DNA of 64,000 nt from the NCBI RefSeq assembly GCF_003096635.1, contig NZ_QEKV01000002.1, positions 219,388 to 283,387 of the forward strand. Reading direction: 5' to 3'. The notes under the pieces were generated by a model, which ran no database searches, was not told where the DNA came from, and saw only the letters and a list, made by a program, of their open reading frames with translations. The DNA comes from Ezakiella coagulans (GTDB lineage: Bacteria; Bacillota; Clostridia; Tissierellales; Peptoniphilaceae). Positions 33,164 to 42,221 of this stretch are shown here, in pieces; the first letter of the stretch is position 1; every line of letters begins with the position of its first letter. A program made the position numbers and the translations under genes.

Positions 33164-34431
33164 TGAATTTATATGAAAGAGCTTTAAAAGTTATTCCGGG
33201 TGGAGTAAATTCGCCGGTCAGAGCATTCGGCTCGGTCGATATGGACCCGATATTTTTTGAAAAAGCTGACGGGGCATATATTTATGACGTCGACGGCAAC
33301 AAATATGTAGACTTCATCGATTCGTGGGGACCGATGATTTTGGGACATCGCCCGAAAGAAATTGTGGAAAACGCAAAGCACTATCTCGACGAAGCAATCA
33401 CATTCGGTTTGCCGACGGAAGTTGAAGTTGAGATGGCGGAACTTTTCACAAAATACACCGGAACCGAAATGGTTCGAATGGTAAACTCCGGAACCGAAGC
33501 GACAATGAGCGCAATCAGACTCGCAAGGGGTTACACCGGACGCGATAAATTTATAAAATTTGAAGGTTGCTACCACGGACACAGCGACGGACTACTTGTA
33601 AAATCGGGCTCAGGTACGCTAACATACAACGCACCGTCTTCACTCGGTGTGCCGAAGGGAATTACGGACTATACAATTGTGTGTGAGTACAACAACATTG
33701 ACGACGTAAAGGACAAAATCGCAAAATACGGCGACGACATCGCATGCGTTATCATAGAACCTATTGCAGGAAATATGGGCGTTGTTGTGCCTGATATGGA
33801 ATTTATAAAAGAACTCAGAAAAATCACTGAGGAAAATGGCATACTTTTAATTTTTGACGAAGTTATAACCGGCTTTAGAACACAATTTGGCTCGATTTCA
33901 AAGGAATTTGGCGTTAAACCGGACCTCTTCTGTTTCGGAAAAATTATCGGAGGCGGTCTTCCGGTTGGAGCATTTGCAGGACCGAGAAAGATTATGGAAA
34001 AACTATCACCGGTCGGCGGAGTTTATCAAGCGGGAACACTTTCCGGTAATCCGCTCGCAATGAAAATGGGAAGAGATACATTAAAGACTCTTGAAGCACA
34101 CAAGGACATTTACGACAGACTCGAAGAAATGGCAACAAGACTCGAGGCCGGTTTCAATAAAAACTTAAAAGAAACTGGCATTCCGGGAAAAGTCACGAGA
34201 TATAAATCAATGATGAGTCTTTTCTTTGGAGAATTCGATCAAATAAAATCGTATAACGATGTAAAAAAAGCGGACACAAAAATGTTTGCAAAATATTTCA
34301 GAGAAATGATTAAAGAAGGCTATATGTTTGCTCCGGCACAGTTTGAAGCTATCTTCTTCCAAGCTGCACACACTGACGAAATTATCGATGCTACAATCGA
34401 AGCAAACTTGAGAGCACTGAAGAGACTTTAA
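33163..34431 (+). CDS. hemL: Glutamate-1-semialdehyde 2,1-aminomutase
   Basis: This 422-residue pyridoxal phosphate enzyme makes 5-aminolevulinate from the HemA product. RVIPGGVNSPVRAF-like N-terminus (KVIPGGVNSPVRAFGSV), MVNSGTEATMSAIRLARG, the pyridine-binding LIFDEVITGFR and the lysine in CFGKIIGGGLPVGAFAG are intact. Coupled to hemB and to the following GNAT by 1-nt overlaps. With it the window encodes every enzyme from Glu-tRNA to uroporphyrinogen III but nothing beyond. Confidence 0.97.
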   Translation: MNLYERALKVIPGGVNSPVRAFGSVDMDPIFFEKADGAYIYDVDGNKYVDFIDSWGPMILGHRPKEIVENAKHYLDEAITFGLPTEVEVEMAELFTKYTGTEMVRMVNSGTEATMSAIRLARGYTGRDKFIKFEGCYHGHSDGLLVKSGSGTLTYNAPSSLGVPKGITDYTIVCEYNNIDDVKDKIAKYGDDIACVIIEPIAGNMGVVVPDMEFIKELRKITEENGILLIFDEVITGFRTQFGSISKEFGVKPDLFCFGKIIGGGLPVGAFAGPRKIMEKLSPVGGVYQAGTLSGNPLAMKMGRDTLKTLEAHKDIYDRLEEMATRLEAGFNKNLKETGIPGKVTRYKSMMSLFFGEFDQIKSYNDVKKADTKMFAKYFREMIKEGYMFAPAQFEAIFFQAAHTDEIIDATIEANLRALKRL

Positions 34432-34904
34432 TGAAAATAAGAACAATTACACGCGAGGACATTCCCGCAGCCATGAAAATGATAAACGAAGCAAAGGTCA
34501 ATATGAAAAATATGGGAATTGACCAATGGCAAGACGGCAGCCCATCAACTGAAACATTGGAAAAATATGTGAAACATGAAAATGGGTTTATAAACGAAGA
34601 TTTAACTGCGTTCGGTGCGCTTGTCGAAAAAGATCCGGACTATAAGGAATACTTGAGCGGAAACTATGTAGTGCTTCATACATTCGTGGTGGACCAAAGT
34701 CTTCGGGGTAAAGGCGTTTCGGACGAATTTTTTGATGAGATTTTAAAAATTGCAATTGAAAAGAAATATGAAATTTTCGGAGTTGACACGCATCGTGACA
34801 ATAAGGCGATGCTAGCTTTCATTAAACGTCACGACTTTACGAACCTTGGAGATGTTTTTATAGATGGAATAAAACCGAGAATTGCATTTTATAAAAAACT
34901 TTAA
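34431..34904 (+). CDS. GNAT family N-acetyltransferase
   Basis: This 157-residue protein begins IRTITREDIPAAMKMINEA, has the strand HTFVVDQSLRGKGVSDEFF with the acetyl-CoA loop (Q/RxxGxG type) and ends with NKAMLAFIKRHDFTNLGDV, the normal GNAT order. Substrate cannot be read from sequence. It starts in a TAATG overlap with hemL and ends at a strong terminator, so it is the last gene of the hem transcript, perhaps by chance. Confidence 0.85.
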   Translation: MKIRTITREDIPAAMKMINEAKVNMKNMGIDQWQDGSPSTETLEKYVKHENGFINEDLTAFGALVEKDPDYKEYLSGNYVVLHTFVVDQSLRGKGVSDEFFDEILKIAIEKKYEIFGVDTHRDNKAMLAFIKRHDFTNLGDVFIDGIKPRIAFYKKL

Positions 34905-34907
34905 TTT

Positions 34908-34934
34908 AAACTGCGACACTTGTCGCAGTTTTTT
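34908..34934 (+). terminator. Terminator of the hem operon
   Basis: AAACTGCGAC (34908-34917) pairs perfectly with GTCGCAGTTT (34922-34931) around ACTT and continues into a T-run. Confidence 0.93.
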
Positions 34935-34997
34935 AATATAGAAAATAGTAGGCTGTTGTGATATAATTTTAATATAGTTACAAGAGGAGGCTAGATT

Positions 34998-36128
34998 ATG
35001 AGATTGGATTGGAAAACATGTATTAGAGTAGGTATAAGCACAGTTTTAGTGTATTTATGTATTAGCTATTGGGGCAGTTTTGCAAAATTTGTAAAGACGG
35101 CGTTTGTTGCGGCGTCACCTATTATAATCGGCAGTGCAATTGCTTATATTTTAAATATACTCATGCGTTTTTATGAATCTCATTATTTTCCAAAGTCGAA
35201 TAAAAAAGCTGTGGAAAAAAGTAGACGCGGGGTTTGTTTGCTCCTATCTTTTCTTACACTCGTTCTAATAGTAATCATACTAGTTTGGCTTGTTGTGCCA
35301 CAACTTATTGCAAGTATAACGGTACTTGTAAACGGTGCACCGAACACAATAAAGACAATAGTAAACAAAATAGAAGATTCAAAGTGGATAAAATCTGAAT
35401 GGCTGGAGCCGATAAAGAATATAGATTGGAAATCTAAACTTTCGAATTTCACTTCGACCATAACATCAGGAGTCGGCAATGCTATGGGTATGGCTGTAAA
35501 TGTAGTAGGAACAGTTTTCTCAAGTATTGTTACTACTGTTCTTTCAATTATATTTGCTGTGTATCTTTTGGTTGACAAGGAAAAAATTGGAAGACAATTC
35601 GATAAAGTTATGAGAAGATATATGAACGATAAATTTTTTGAAAGGACGAAATATGTTCTTTCTGTTCTCAATGATTCTTTCTCAAGTTTCATTTCAGGGC
35701 AATGTTTGGATGCAATGATAGTTGGAATTTTGTGCACAATAGGTATGTTTATTTTGAGACTTCCTTATGCGACAATGATCGGTGCGATAGTTGCATTCAC
35801 AGCACTCATACCGGTTGCAGGCTCGTATATCGGTGCGGGACTTGGAGCATTTATGATTTTAACAGTATCGCCGATAAAAGCACTGATATTTCTTATTTTT
35901 ATAATTGTGCTACAACAAACTGATGGAAATTTGGTATATCCGAAAATTGTAGGTTCATCAATCGGACTTCCGGGCATTTGGGTGCTTGCCGCAGTAACGG
36001 TAGGTGGTGGAATTATGGGTATTCTTGGAATGCTTATAGCAGTGCCGATTACTGCAACGTTGTATAAGATTTTAAAAGCTGACGTGAACGGCAAGCTTAA
36101 TGAAGAGATAAAAAGTGCTCAAAAGTAA
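34998..36128 (+). CDS. AI-2E family transporter/permease
   Basis: 376 residues with about eight helices in the family's order: a first block (VYLCISYWGSFAKF, AYILNILM), a central amphipathic section, then VFSSIVTTVLSIIFAVYLLVDK, GTIGMFILRLPYATMIGAIVAFTALIP-like helices and PKIVGSSIGLPGIWVLAAVTVGG. The family includes proteins linked to AI-2 export and to Na+/H+ exchange, and the function of this member is unknown. A strong GAGGAGG ribosome binding site and a TATAAT at 34962-34967 precede it. Confidence 0.88.
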   Translation: MRLDWKTCIRVGISTVLVYLCISYWGSFAKFVKTAFVAASPIIIGSAIAYILNILMRFYESHYFPKSNKKAVEKSRRGVCLLLSFLTLVLIVIILVWLVVPQLIASITVLVNGAPNTIKTIVNKIEDSKWIKSEWLEPIKNIDWKSKLSNFTSTITSGVGNAMGMAVNVVGTVFSSIVTTVLSIIFAVYLLVDKEKIGRQFDKVMRRYMNDKFFERTKYVLSVLNDSFSSFISGQCLDAMIVGILCTIGMFILRLPYATMIGAIVAFTALIPVAGSYIGAGLGAFMILTVSPIKALIFLIFIIVLQQTDGNLVYPKIVGSSIGLPGIWVLAAVTVGGGIMGILGMLIAVPITATLYKILKADVNGKLNEEIKSAQK

Positions 36129-36145
36129 AACTAGGAGGATTTAAT

Positions 36146-36403
36146 ATGAAAGCAAAATTTTGGGGAAGACTTCGAATATTTTTATTTTTCGGTTATGTAA
36201 TTGGAGCGGCAGTTGTTGCAGATCAAGTGAAAAATTCAACGACGTTGACACTTTTACTCATTTTACTCGGGCTGTTGTTTCTTATACCGGATTTGATTTT
36301 CTGGAGATGTCCGAATTGCAATAGATATTTAGGGAACCGCGTTCCGTTTTATAGGGAACATTTTTACTGCCCGTTTTGCGGCGAAGAAATAGAAGATGAA
36401 TGA
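36146..36403 (+). CDS. Small membrane protein with C-terminal zinc ribbon
   Basis: 85 residues: two membrane helices (about 10-27 and 35-52), then two CXXC pairs, CPNCN and CPFCG, that should hold one zinc on the cytoplasmic side, and an acidic tail EEIEDE. AGGAGG precedes the ATG, and the gene follows the AI-2E family permease by 17 nt, probably on one transcript. Function unknown. Confidence 0.75.
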   Translation: MKAKFWGRLRIFLFFGYVIGAAVVADQVKNSTTLTLLLILLGLLFLIPDLIFWRCPNCNRYLGNRVPFYREHFYCPFCGEEIEDE

Positions 36404-36407
36404 CAAA

Positions 36408-36446
36408 TAAAAAGAACGAAATGCATTTAAACATTCGTTCTTTTTT
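36408..36446. terminator. Bidirectional terminator
   Basis: AAAAAGAACGAAATG (36409-36423) pairs with CATTCGTTCTTTTTT (36432-36446), with one bulged base and T-runs on both strands. It serves the convergent genes on either side. Confidence 0.8.
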
Positions 36447-36447
36447 A

Positions 36448-38043
36448 TTATGCCAGATTTATAATTTTGTCGAAATCCTTCAGCTCATCGTCAGAGCGAG
36501 GGTGAGTGATGTATATGATAGTTAAATCAGTTTTTAAAAGGAAATCATCTATTGTGTCCTTTGTCTCCTTGTCGAGACTCGACGTTCCCTCATCGAGTAC
36601 AAGTACGTTTTTATTTCTAAGAATTTCTCTTAGAATAACAAGGCGCTGCCTTTGTCCACCCGAAATATTTTGTCCGTTGTTTGAAAGCACAGTTTCAATT
36701 CCATTTTTTTGAGAATTTATAAATGCTCGAAGGTCAAGTTTGTCGATTAATTTTTCCATTTTATCCATCGGCGGATTTTTTAAACCGAGAGTTATATTTT
36801 CTATTATAGATGTGTTAAAAAGATATGGGTCTTGACTAATAACTCCGATGTTGTCGTAGATACTTCTGTAGTTTATGTTTTCGATGTTGTCACCGTTTAA
36901 AAGAATCGCTCCGGATTTCGGCTCGAGTTCCTTTAGTATACTTTTTATTATCGTAGTTTTTCCGGAACCGGACTTTCCGGTGATTGCAACTTTTTCACCC
37001 TTTCCGATCGAGAATGAGAGGTCCTTTATAACGTCGTGGTCTCCATAGGAAATCGAAACATTTTCAAAGTCTATATTCTTGATGTCGGCGAGCTCTTTTA
37101 CGTCAGTGTCGTATCTTTTTGGGAACAGCTTATCAATAATAGGGTTTATCGAATTAATTGTGCCGTATCCATTCAATAGAGAAGACACTCCGCCGTAAAT
37201 TGTTTGAGAGAAATTGAAGAGCCCGACAATTGCACCGACTGAAATGTACCCGAGATATACAAGCACAAGACTTGCCAAAACATAAATAAATTGACTGAAA
37301 ATGCTTGCGAATGAGATGAAACTTTCATATAAAGACATGTTCACATAATATTCATAGATGTCTTTCTCAAATTTTTCGGATATGTTTCCAATCTTTTCTT
37401 TAAAATTATTTTCGAGATTGTTTCTTTTAAATATACTGAATCCATTTAGGATATCCGTCAAAAAGGAGAGAAAAGTTTCGCGTGAGTTACTGTAAAATGC
37501 ACTTGTTTTCTCGATTTTCGGGGAAAGAAGTTTTGGTGTTATCATCGAGAGCACCATTGTGAGCGGGAAAATAAGGATATAGCTCCAATGGACAAGCGCA
37601 GCTCCGACAAGCGAGAAAATAATTGAAACGGCTGCACGAACGATTTGAATATATGCGCCGACTCCGTTGTTTCTTATGTAGCTTGTGTCGGTCGAAAGCT
37701 GACTCACATACGAGCCGCTTGAGCTGAAATCAGAGACACCGGTTGCATTTATTATTGCAAATGCCGAGTCGTTTCGAATGTCATTAATGATATATTGAGA
37801 AAGCTTGTAGCCCGAAAGTGAAGTGAGCCTCTTTACAACGACAAGTGCAAGCATAGAAACAAGCGAGTAGACAAGCGTTGTGAGAAACGCATGTTTGTCC
37901 TGTGCAATGGCTTCGTTTGTAAGATTGATGTTGAAAAAAGTGTTTACCAGCCAAATAAGGTTTTCAACAATTACGAGTGCGAGAAATGTAAAATTCTTTC
38001 CGGGATACTTTTTTAAGTACGATTTAAGTGTTTTGTTTATCAT
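36448..38043 (-). CDS. ABC exporter (fused permease-ATPase), stand-alone
   Basis: 531 residues: six-helix membrane domain (about 15-290), then an ATPase with Walker A GKSGSGKTT, signature ISGGQRQR and Walker B VLVLDEGTSSLD, where the usual Pro after Glu is Gly. Size and plan resemble the RiPP exporter at 1472, and no partner is adjacent, so it probably acts as a homodimer. GGAGGAGAAC precedes the ATG. About 190 nt of AT-rich, featureless sequence separates it from the next gene. Substrate unknown. Confidence 0.82.
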   Translation of the reverse strand: MINKTLKSYLKKYPGKNFTFLALVIVENLIWLVNTFFNINLTNEAIAQDKHAFLTTLVYSLVSMLALVVVKRLTSLSGYKLSQYIINDIRNDSAFAIINATGVSDFSSSGSYVSQLSTDTSYIRNNGVGAYIQIVRAAVSIIFSLVGAALVHWSYILIFPLTMVLSMITPKLLSPKIEKTSAFYSNSRETFLSFLTDILNGFSIFKRNNLENNFKEKIGNISEKFEKDIYEYYVNMSLYESFISFASIFSQFIYVLASLVLVYLGYISVGAIVGLFNFSQTIYGGVSSLLNGYGTINSINPIIDKLFPKRYDTDVKELADIKNIDFENVSISYGDHDVIKDLSFSIGKGEKVAITGKSGSGKTTIIKSILKELEPKSGAILLNGDNIENINYRSIYDNIGVISQDPYLFNTSIIENITLGLKNPPMDKMEKLIDKLDLRAFINSQKNGIETVLSNNGQNISGGQRQRLVILREILRNKNVLVLDEGTSSLDKETKDTIDDFLLKTDLTIIYITHPRSDDELKDFDKIINLA

Positions 38044-38202
38044 GTTCTCCTCCTTAATATGAATTTAATTGTATAAATCGTTATAATATTATTATAACAT
38101 ATTTACAAATATATTCTACCATATATATATCAACGAAATAAAAATTTGTTTTTAACAATTTTAGTCGTATAAAAATATCAAAACTAATCTAAATTAAAGA
38201 TT

Positions 38203-38230
38203 CAAAAAAAACACCCCGGACATGCCGGGG
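38203..38230 (-). terminator. Terminator of the yheI/yheH-like operon
   Basis: CCCCGG (38214-38219) and CCGGGG (38225-38230) form a GC-rich stem around ACATG. On the minus strand it is followed closely by a run of eight T (38211 to 38204). Confidence 0.88.
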
Positions 38231-38235
38231 CAATT

Positions 38236-40206
38236 TTAGTTTTTCTTGTCGAGTTGAAGTTGATAGAGTCTGTAGTAGTAACCGCGTTTTTCCATAAGTT
38301 CTTCGTGGTTTCCGACTTCAACAATCTCGCCTTTATTCATTACATAAATTCTATCCATATCGCTTATTGTCGAGAGTCTATGTGCAATTGCGATAGTGGT
38401 TCTGTTTTTCATAAGTTCCTTTAGTCCTTCTTGAATCAGAATTTCTGTTTCTGTATCGATTGAAGCGGTCGCTTCGTCCAGTATCAAAATTTCAGGGTCT
38501 CTAAGAATAGTTCTTGCAAATGAAAGAAGCTGTCTTTGACCGGTTGAAAGCGTGCTTCCACGTTCTTGTACCGGAGTGTTGTAGCCTTCACTTAGATGTT
38601 TTACAAAATCATCTGCACGCACACGTTTTGATGCGGCTTCGATGGCTTCGTCATTAAATTTTTCTCCGAGCGTGATATTGTATTTTATATCGCCAGAGAA
38701 AAGAAATACGTCTTGAAGCACAAATCCGAGTCTACGTCTAAGCTCATCGGTGTCCATAGTTCTTATATCTATGCCATCGACAAAGATGTTGCCGGAGTCG
38801 ATGTCGTAAAATCTTGCAAGAAGTGACATAATTGAACTTTTTCCGGCTCCGGTTGCACCGACAAATGCAACCGATTCACCTTTCTTAACTTTGAAGTTTA
38901 TACCCTTTAAAACCTCTTCTCCCGGGATATAAGAAAATCTTACATCACGAAATTCAATCGAACCTTCTTCCGCTTCTATATTTTCTTTTGCGTATTCAGG
39001 AAGCGGTCTTATTTTTGTGTCTGTTTCCAAAAGCTTTATAATCTTTTCAACGCTTGCAAATGCAAGTTGCATGATATTGTATCTTTCTGTGATTTCCATA
39101 ATAGGTCTGAAAAATTGTTTTAGATATGTTATGAAGAGAAAGAGGGTACCGAACTCAATCTTTGATTTTATAACTTGACCTCCGCCGTAGTAAATTAAAA
39201 ATGCTTCTCCGAGCGATCTTATAATTTCGATTGTAGGTCTAAAAAATGCGTGGTTTTTAACTTGCTTCAAAATCGTGTCGAGATAGTCCTTGTTTCTGTC
39301 GTCAAACTTTTGCTCCATTTTTCTTTCTTTTCCGAATATTCTTATTATACTCATACCACTTAAATATTCGTTAAGAACTGTGTTTATTATTGAAAGTTTT
39401 GTTCTTGCGGCTCTGAAAATTCTAAATTGAATGTTTCTAAAGACAACACTTATTGCAACGATTACAGGAATCATTGTAAAACACATGAGTGCAAGTTTGT
39501 AGTTGAGTTTAAGCATGAGAACCATGATACCTACAATAACTCCAAAGTCAGCAATAAAACTTATCAAAACGTTGGAGTAGAATTGCGATAGCGTTTGCGT
39601 GTCACTTGTAACTCTTGTCATAAGTCGACCGACCGGCATATTGTTGAAGAATGTATGGTTTTGCTCGAGTACGTGGTTGAATGTGAGCTTTCTTATATCG
39701 TAGATTATGCTTGCTCCACTCTTTCCAAGTGTAAAGTTAAAAATCCACGTTGCAAGGAAGTTCGAAAATACTGCGATTAAATAATATAAACCGATTTTTG
39801 TTACAGCAGAAATATCCTTTTGACGGTAATCTTTATAGACATCTTTATCGATAACTTCAATTCTTTTTCCGTCTTCAACCAAATATCTTTCGTTTTCATG
39901 AGTTTCGATTGTAAAATTCTTTGCATTTTCAGGCACTTCTTTAAGTTCGGTTGTACGTTTAAAATATCTTCCTCCAACATTAAGTGCATCTTCACTCGTT
40001 TTTACTTCGACCATTGGAATAACATCGCCGGAAATATAATCATCGATTGCGATTTTTACTAAATACGGATTTAATAGCGAAAGCAGGGTAGAAATGATGA
40101 CGAAAAATAATGCCATCAAAAGCTGCTTTGTGTACGGCTTTGCAAACTTTAAAAGATATTTGAAGAGCTTTGATTTATCTTCTTTTACATTAACTACTTT
40201 TTGCAT
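38236..40206 (-). CDS. Multidrug ABC exporter subunit, YheH-like
   Basis: 656 residues. An insert of about 70-80 residues lies between helices 1 and 2 (about 50-135, DDYISGDVIPM to KDISAVTK), probably an external domain; it is absent from the partner and accounts for the extra length. The ATPase has Walker A GATGAGKSS, signature LSTGQRQLLSFAR and Walker B ILILDEATASID with the catalytic Glu. Together with the degenerate partner it forms the asymmetric heterodimer known from YheI/YheH and LmrC/LmrD-type multidrug exporters. The start lies directly after the stop of the partner gene. Confidence 0.88.
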   Translation of the reverse strand: MQKVVNVKEDKSKLFKYLLKFAKPYTKQLLMALFFVIISTLLSLLNPYLVKIAIDDYISGDVIPMVEVKTSEDALNVGGRYFKRTTELKEVPENAKNFTIETHENERYLVEDGKRIEVIDKDVYKDYRQKDISAVTKIGLYYLIAVFSNFLATWIFNFTLGKSGASIIYDIRKLTFNHVLEQNHTFFNNMPVGRLMTRVTSDTQTLSQFYSNVLISFIADFGVIVGIMVLMLKLNYKLALMCFTMIPVIVAISVVFRNIQFRIFRAARTKLSIINTVLNEYLSGMSIIRIFGKERKMEQKFDDRNKDYLDTILKQVKNHAFFRPTIEIIRSLGEAFLIYYGGGQVIKSKIEFGTLFLFITYLKQFFRPIMEITERYNIMQLAFASVEKIIKLLETDTKIRPLPEYAKENIEAEEGSIEFRDVRFSYIPGEEVLKGINFKVKKGESVAFVGATGAGKSSIMSLLARFYDIDSGNIFVDGIDIRTMDTDELRRRLGFVLQDVFLFSGDIKYNITLGEKFNDEAIEAASKRVRADDFVKHLSEGYNTPVQERGSTLSTGQRQLLSFARTILRDPEILILDEATASIDTETEILIQEGLKELMKNRTTIAIAHRLSTISDMDRIYVMNKGEIVEVGNHEELMEKRGYYYRLYQLQLDKKN

Positions 40207-41955
40207 CTAAAACTCTCCTTTCAGTTCATCTTCAAGCAATTGATTTTGATACATCTTGTTGTATTCGCCATCAAGTTTTACAAGTTCGTCGTGCGTTCCT
40301 CTTTCTTTTATATGTCCGGCTTCGAGGAATATAATTTCATCGCAACTTTTAATTGTTGAGATTCTGTGTGCGATAATAACTTCTGTTGCATGAATTTTAT
40401 CTAGTGCATCCAAAATGCTCTTTTCAGTATTTGTATCAACAGCCGAGAGCGAATCGTCAAGCACGAGCAGGCTCGGTTTTTTTATAAGTGCACGGGCAAT
40501 TGAAACACGTTGCTTTTGACCACCTGACAATGTGACACCTCTTTCGCCTATGACTGTGTCAAAATCGTTTTTAAAGTCCATGATATCGTTATAAACTCCG
40601 GATTTTTTTGCGGCTTCATATACTTCGTCGACATCATAGTCCTTCTCATATGAAAAAGCAATGTTTTCTCTCAAACTTTCAGAAAAAAGGAAATTGTCTT
40701 GTGGTACATAGCCGGTTTTTTCAGACAAGTCATTTATTCTTATGTTTTCAATCGGGTGATTGTCTATTAAAACTTCTCCTTCGTTCGGTAGATATTCTCT
40801 AAAAATAAGTTTTAAGATTGTGGATTTAGAACTTCCGGTTTTACCTACAAGAGCTAGACTCTTTCCATTTTCAAGTTTAAAACTGATATTTTTTAATGCA
40901 TAATCTTCTTCACCCGGATATTTAAAAGAAACATTTTTAAATTCTATGGATGTCTTGTCTTCAGGAAGACGAATTGGATTTTCAACATCCTTGATTGTAG
41001 GTTTATTTTTGAGCATTTCTTCGATTCTAAAAAGACCGGCACTTCCTTGTTGTATTTGTCCGATAATAATGCCGAGACTTCTTGCCGGCCACATAATAAT
41101 TCCTACATAAGTATATAATGCGACAAAGTCACCAAGGCTTAAAGTGCCGTCAATAACGTATTTTGCACCGAAGAATATAACAAGCATATAGCTTATTCCT
41201 GCAAGCAGAACCATAAACGGAAAAAAGAATGTTTGCGTTTTTACAACGTTCAAATCTTTGTTGTAATAGTTTCTGTTTGCTTCGTCGAAACGTTTTTTTG
41301 CTTCATCTTCTTCAACGAAAGCTTTTATAACGGAAATGCCTGAAAAACTTTCGGTAGTAACGTCACTTAATTTTGCATATGCCTCTTGTCTTTTTCTAAA
41401 TATTTTATAGAAAACCTTTCCGGAAGCAATAATTATTACGGCGGTTATAGGAATCGGGAAAAGAGTTATTGCTGTTATTCTTACTCCGACTGTTCGAATC
41501 ATCATAATAATTGTAAAAATAAGCATAAAAGAAGAGTCGACACTCATCATAATACCTTCACCGGTAAACATTCTGACTGAGTTTATATCGTTTGTGGCAT
41601 ACGCCATGAGATCCCCGATTTTATGGTAATTGTAAAATTCATTGTCCATGCTAAGCCAGTGGTTAAAGAGTTGACTTCTTATATCATATTCAATTCTTCT
41701 TGCACTTCCGAAGAGGTACACTCGCCAAAAATACCTTCCTATACTCATAATAAGCCCTGTGCCGATAGTCAAAAGAGCGTAAGTAACAAGCTTGTCTTTT
41801 GTAATCGTACCGTTTTGGTAGTCGTTTGCAAAATTTCTTAAGATTTGCGGCACATAAATCACGAGAGTATCAATGACAATGAGCCATAAAACACCCATTA
41901 TATATTGTGTCTTATATGGTTTCATATATCTTGAGATAGACTTTAAAAATTTCAT
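40207..41955 (-). CDS. Multidrug ABC exporter subunit with degenerate ATP site, YheI-like
   Basis: 582 residues. The ATPase has signature LSGGQKQRVSIARAL, but Walker B reads LLVLDDSLSAVD with Asp in place of the catalytic Glu, the mark of the non-hydrolysing site in heterodimeric exporters. Walker A is GKTGSSKST, where the usual Gly before Lys is Ser, a further departure from the consensus. First gene of the pair, with AAGGAGGTACT before the ATG and a perfect inverted repeat in the leader that resembles a MarR operator. Likely exports drugs or other amphipathic compounds. Confidence 0.88.
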   Translation of the reverse strand: MKFLKSISRYMKPYKTQYIMGVLWLIVIDTLVIYVPQILRNFANDYQNGTITKDKLVTYALLTIGTGLIMSIGRYFWRVYLFGSARRIEYDIRSQLFNHWLSMDNEFYNYHKIGDLMAYATNDINSVRMFTGEGIMMSVDSSFMLIFTIIMMIRTVGVRITAITLFPIPITAVIIIASGKVFYKIFRKRQEAYAKLSDVTTESFSGISVIKAFVEEDEAKKRFDEANRNYYNKDLNVVKTQTFFFPFMVLLAGISYMLVIFFGAKYVIDGTLSLGDFVALYTYVGIIMWPARSLGIIIGQIQQGSAGLFRIEEMLKNKPTIKDVENPIRLPEDKTSIEFKNVSFKYPGEEDYALKNISFKLENGKSLALVGKTGSSKSTILKLIFREYLPNEGEVLIDNHPIENIRINDLSEKTGYVPQDNFLFSESLRENIAFSYEKDYDVDEVYEAAKKSGVYNDIMDFKNDFDTVIGERGVTLSGGQKQRVSIARALIKKPSLLVLDDSLSAVDTNTEKSILDALDKIHATEVIIAHRISTIKSCDEIIFLEAGHIKERGTHDELVKLDGEYNKMYQNQLLEDELKGEF

Positions 41956-41970
41956 AGTACCTCCTTATCA

Positions 41971-41987
41971 TTTCGGTTACCGAAATA
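41971..41987. promoter_or_regulatory. MarR-type operator upstream of the yheI/yheH-like pair
   Basis: ATTTCGGT-T-ACCGAAAT is a perfect 8-bp inverted repeat around one base, between a minus-strand TATAAT (42024-42019) and the ribosome binding site. Its length and symmetry fit a MarR-family dimer. A MarR gene lies at 46310-46756 but is not adjacent, so the pairing is inference. Confidence 0.65.
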
Positions 41988-42121
41988 TAATAATAAAAAA
42001 ATAATTCATCTAATAGTTATTATACCACAAAGTTAAAAAATATAAACACATATTTATGAAAAACTTAAATTGAAAATAGATAAACACTGTCAAAAAAATA
42101 TTATATGATGTTTTATACTAT

Positions 42122-42146
42122 GTTTAAAATGATATATAACGGGTAT
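42122..42146 (+). promoter_or_regulatory. Sigma-B-like promoter of the stress-protein operon
   Basis: GTTTAA (42122-42127), a 13-nt spacer and GGGTAT (42141-42146) match the general-stress sigma-B consensus (GTTTAA, 13-15 nt, GGGTAT/GGGAAT). The genes downstream are YtxH- and YtxG-like, known sigma-B targets in Bacillus. A weaker sigma-A element (TATACT, 42114-42119) lies just upstream. Confidence 0.65.
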
Positions 42147-42221
42147 CAAATATATAGTTGGATTTAATAAACTCAATAGAATTTGAATTTATTGATACAA
42201 ATATATTTGGAGGTTTTAGAT

